Below are positions 60,441 to 64,000 of a stretch of 64,000 nucleotides of DNA, in pieces; position 1 is the stretch's first letter, and every line of letters starts with the position of its first letter. A program made the position numbers and the translations under genes. The DNA is from Dirofilaria immitis. Its lineage: Eukaryota; Nematoda; Chromadorea; Rhabditida; Onchocercidae. The notes under the pieces are model-generated. The model searched no databases, was not told the origin of the DNA, and worked only from the letters and a program-made list of their open reading frames with translations. Location: NCBI GenBank assembly GCA_024305405.1, contig JAKNDB010000068.1:10029501-10093500 (forward strand). Direction: 5' to 3'.

Positions 60441-61761
60441 GTCTGTTGTCGTGCTGGAATAACTTATTGTATTAAAGGTTTAATTACCGAAATTTAAGAA
60501 TGGTATCTTTGGACTTTGTCTTTGGCAACTCCGGAGCTTAAGTGGAAGTAAAGAATTTGCAATCCTGGTACCTGTTGCAATGCAAGAAAATACAAAGAAT
60601 ATTTTCATCAAAGCATGATTTTTTTAAGTTTTAAACCATGGCTTATCATATAAAGATTTTGAGAATTTAAAAATTCGCGTGAAAGCTACAACATACAACT
60701 GTTGACTCAGGAAACATGTTCAGTATATTCAAGAACTGCAATCACGGAAGTATCTATTACTCTTTTTCAAACCAACATGTTTTTCAAGAATGATAAAAAT
60801 TACTGAGTAGCGTAAGCATTGAAATAAGGATGATTCCAAAATGAAATCACCAAATGTTCGTTTCAAGCACAACAGAAAGAAATATCAGTAATTTGCGTAG
60901 TGTTCTTGCGGTAATAGTTTAAAAAGGTGCATTTACCAAAAAAAAGTTTTTATAATTGACAACATGACAAAAAAGCTGAAAGCCTGGTCAAGTTTAAGTT
61001 TTCCAACATGCCGTTTAATCAATTTCGACTAAATTCATCAAGATTTAAAAAGGAACATTCAAGTTCACCAAAAATTTGACCAGCATAATCCTTACACTCA
61101 CTCTCATTCACGAAGCATGAAGCTATACAAACAGATCAACATTACATCAAGATTATAATATAATATTGTTAATGTGGTGTGTCAGGAAGATCGCATGTAG
61201 TACTCTGCTAACGGCTTAATCAGACCGTCGTGATAAGCACGTAAAATGCATTCGCACACAAATGTGTATTGGCCCTGAAGTTTATTATTCATCAATTAAT
61301 AGATATTTATTATTAAACTGTATGGTACTTTATGGATTCCTTCGATCATAAATGTGTTAAAAGTTAAAAGAGGGAATGTTTGATTTCATTGATACAAGTT
61401 GCACCATTTAAATGCAAACTCCTCAATTGTTGCTCGGGCCTTTTGAAACATATATCAACAGTAAAACATAGTAGTTTTAATTCTTAAATTCTGTTATTAT
61501 TCAAAATGAATGTCACTGTTGGATCAAAAAACTGAATTTTCGTAAATATTAGTTTTGTCTCATTGCATAACTTAATCAATCTCTCTGGAAAAGATTTTAT
61601 ATAAAGCCTAAAATTTTTCTCTTATAAGTATTAAAAATAAATTCGTATTAGGCTTAAGTTGATATTTAATAATACTTGAACTTCGGATATTTCTTTAGGA
61701 TGGTCCAGATTATTTTAATTAGTATCCAAATAATTTCTTAATTAATAAGTATTTTCCCAGT
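60441..61761. other. Convergent intergenic stretch between small gene and ptp-1
   Basis: No recognised coding sequence. It should hold the 3' ends of two genes that converge here. Confidence 0.5.
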
Positions 61762-63910
61762 TCAAAATCTTAAGAGAATCCGTAACCCGTAAAAGGCAAT
61801 ACCGGCGTTTGTATGAGCATGGCCCGTTGCTCACGCATTGTTCTAACAATGTCCAATGGGTACACCGGTTCATTACCTTCCACCAAACAAGCTGCTGTTT
61901 CCATCAAAATTAGCACACCGGTTCGTCCGATTCCCGCACTACAGTGCACGACAATTGGGTCTACTGAACCTGCTCGTGCACGTCGAACCTAAATTTCCGA
62001 AATCTTTTTGAGACTTCAAATATATAAGTAAAAGATGAAAAATAAGGAAATTCAAATCCACAATTTGTTCCTTAAATAATATTTTAAGAACGAAATATTA
62101 TTTAATTATGAATATATTCCCATTTGTACATAGATTAAGAAGTCAAAACTAACACTGACCTCATCGACGAAATCGATAAAATGTTTCGGATCATTTGGCA
62201 CACCATGATCAGGCCACGCCGTATACTGCATTTGGCTTACCCGTCTCTCTTCTTTTATCTACGAATTTTTGGAATGATTGATATAAAATAGTTCCTCGTC
62301 CGAAGTTTTAAGTTTTTTTCAATTACTCAGTAAATTAGATTGAAGGAAGACAGCAACTGAGCTATAATTATGTTATAAGTACTCTACATTAATTAAGTTC
62401 AAATAAAAATTTACTTACCACTTTATCTTCAATTGATATCTCACGATAAATGCAGTTAGCAGTTTCTCGTTCACTGATACAAGAAATTTTTAGTCGACCA
62501 TACTCATGACTTTCATAAAGCCTAGGCCAATACTGATGACATTTAATACGACCTCGTTCAACGGTAGTAGTCAGCATGACAATTGTTGTACACAGTTGTT
62601 CCCATACCATGTACCAGAAATCACCGGATGTATGTGCAAGCGGTCCCTGAGCTGCTATATATCGATTCACAATACCACTGGAGGGATCTCCATCTACAGT
62701 TCAAGACAACTTATTTTAAACTGTTTCCTATCATTAGTATTTGATATAAATGCGATTGACTTTACCAGTATAATTAAGCATTTTTGCATAACCGTAACCA
62801 CTGCAAACCAAAATTATTTTTCATACATATTATACGAAAATTCTCAGGATTTATAAATCGTTTAAATCCTTATCTGATAACTATCCAGCTCTCTGCATTC
62901 ATTATCATTGATTATAACTTAATCTCTATGCAGTTTATTATTTGGAATTTAAAACCTTTTTTAAATTTTTAAAATGATAATTTAAAAAAATCATCATATG
63001 ATTGCAAAAACAGATTACGGTCAAAAGTGATGCTAATAAACTGAAACAGAGAAATGAAATGAAATGCTTACGTTGACAAAGGATGCATTGATGTAGTCAC
63101 CAGAAGGTGCACTTATCTTTACACGGGTACTATCATAGGGGCACACATCTCGATAACGATTTTTATTAATATTCAACAACAGCTTACAGTCCTCCATTGC
63201 TAAACCCGGCTTTTTTCGATACAACTGCTATAATAAGCTATAATAAGATAAATTTTTTCAACAAATAAGATATACATATTAATTTTTTGCTTCACATCAA
63301 AATTTAAAATTCGATGAGTATATTCTTTAAGGCGAGCCATACTCTATCCATATCTGTGGCTTAAAAAATTATTTGTTTCTAAATTTTAAAACTTTCAAAA
63401 GTTACAAACAACTAAGTATGAATTTTTCAAAGTTTCTTTATCCCTATTCTAGAAAACGTATGAAATCAGAATTCATTGAATAACGGGAGCAAAAATATTT
63501 CTCTACCTTCTCGAATCAAATTTTAATGGACTAATAAGGAATTCAGCTTGTACGAAAAACACACCGACCTCAAATTGTGTGATAATTTTCCCAGATGACA
63601 GAGATTCCTTAAGCATGATAAGAGATTGTGATAGTTTATCAGATCGCGGCACTGTGTCAGCGACATGAGGTACTTCAGGCAAATATTGTGCATCTGATTC
63701 CTCGAGATCCTCACCGCACCGATAAACTATAATTTCAAGATGGAAGTGATTTCTTATTCAATGTTTGAGTTTATAATCTATCAAAACATTACCATTAGGC
63801 TTGATTGTAAGTACCAATTCTCCTTTGGGTGAATCACGTGTTGCACGAATGAATCGAACAACTTTTTCATGTGGCATTGAAGATACATCCATACCATTAA
63901 TTAGTAAAAC
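61762..63910 (-). CDS. ptp-1: PTPN3/PTPN4-type tyrosine phosphatase, C-terminal part
   Basis: Partial gene on the minus strand; upstream exons (expected FERM domain) lie beyond the right edge. Exons: 63910-63793, 63726-63569, 63227-63072, 62693-62419, 62258-62160 and 61988-61762. The first encodes the end of a PDZ domain ([20 protein letters not shown]). A linker ([18 protein letters not shown]) leads into the phosphatase domain: [45 protein letters not shown], the WPD loop [11 protein letters not shown], and the P-loop [10 protein letters not shown] with catalytic Cys and Arg, then the Q-loop [11 protein letters not shown]. The order PDZ then PTP identifies the PTPN3/4 subfamily (C. elegans PTP-1), which works at the membrane cortex. 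One base is missing at 62668-62672 ([18 protein letters not shown]) and one at 61803-61806. The product appears to end soon after the domain. Confidence 0.94.
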
Positions 63911-64000
63911 CTGTAATTCAATAGGTGAGAACAGAAAAAAATCAACAAAAGACTTTTGCACACAAATATATTGATCTAATCGAATCATTTAATTGATGTT

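Overview
This window reads as nuclear DNA of a nematode, most likely a filarial or other spirurid species (inference). It is very AT-rich. Genes are split into many short exons by introns with TTTTAG/TTTCAG-type acceptors, and the set of genes (Rheb, S6 kinase, UNC-51, ABI-1, PTP-1) is a metazoan signalling set with nematode-like sequence. There are no bacterial operons, CRISPR arrays or recognisable transposases.

Layout. 0-5 kb: non-coding apart from one tRNA-Phe(GAA). 5.0-6.0 kb, minus: a complete Rheb GTPase, with an unrecognised spliced candidate gene just upstream on the same strand (6.3-7.0 kb). 12.0-16.6 kb, minus: p70 S6 kinase in 11 exons. 22.0-27.9 kb, plus: MOSPD2-like CRAL-TRIO/MSP tether protein with a long microsatellite in an intron. 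28.5-30.6 kb, minus: RSRC2-like RS protein. 31.5-32.3 kb, plus: methionine-R-sulfoxide reductase B. 40.0-42.5 kb, plus: a fukutin/LicD-like protein. 44.3-47.1 kb, plus: Abl interactor ABI. 51.8-59.1 kb, plus: UNC-51/ULK kinase in 15 exons. 60.0-60.4 kb, plus: a small unrecognised two-exon gene. 61.8-64 kb, minus: the PDZ and phosphatase part of a PTPN3/4 (PTP-1) type phosphatase that runs off the right edge. The long spaces between are AT-rich with scattered simple repeats.

How the genes relate. Rheb activates TORC1; S6K is a TORC1 substrate (its TOS motif is visible here); UNC-51/ULK starts autophagy and is repressed by TORC1. Three genes of one pathway therefore lie within 54 kb. ABI and PTP-1 act in actin/WAVE and membrane-associated tyrosine-phosphate signalling.

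A striking property of this sequence is that seven of the nine well-recognised protein genes carry single missing bases inside conserved exons, 13 in roughly 10 kb of coding sequence, mostly in short homopolymer runs. Restoring one base at each place makes exon phases add up exactly. These look like assembly undercalls rather than biology, and they will break automatic gene models. Exon coordinates given below were worked out by hand from splice signals, reading phase and family similarity.
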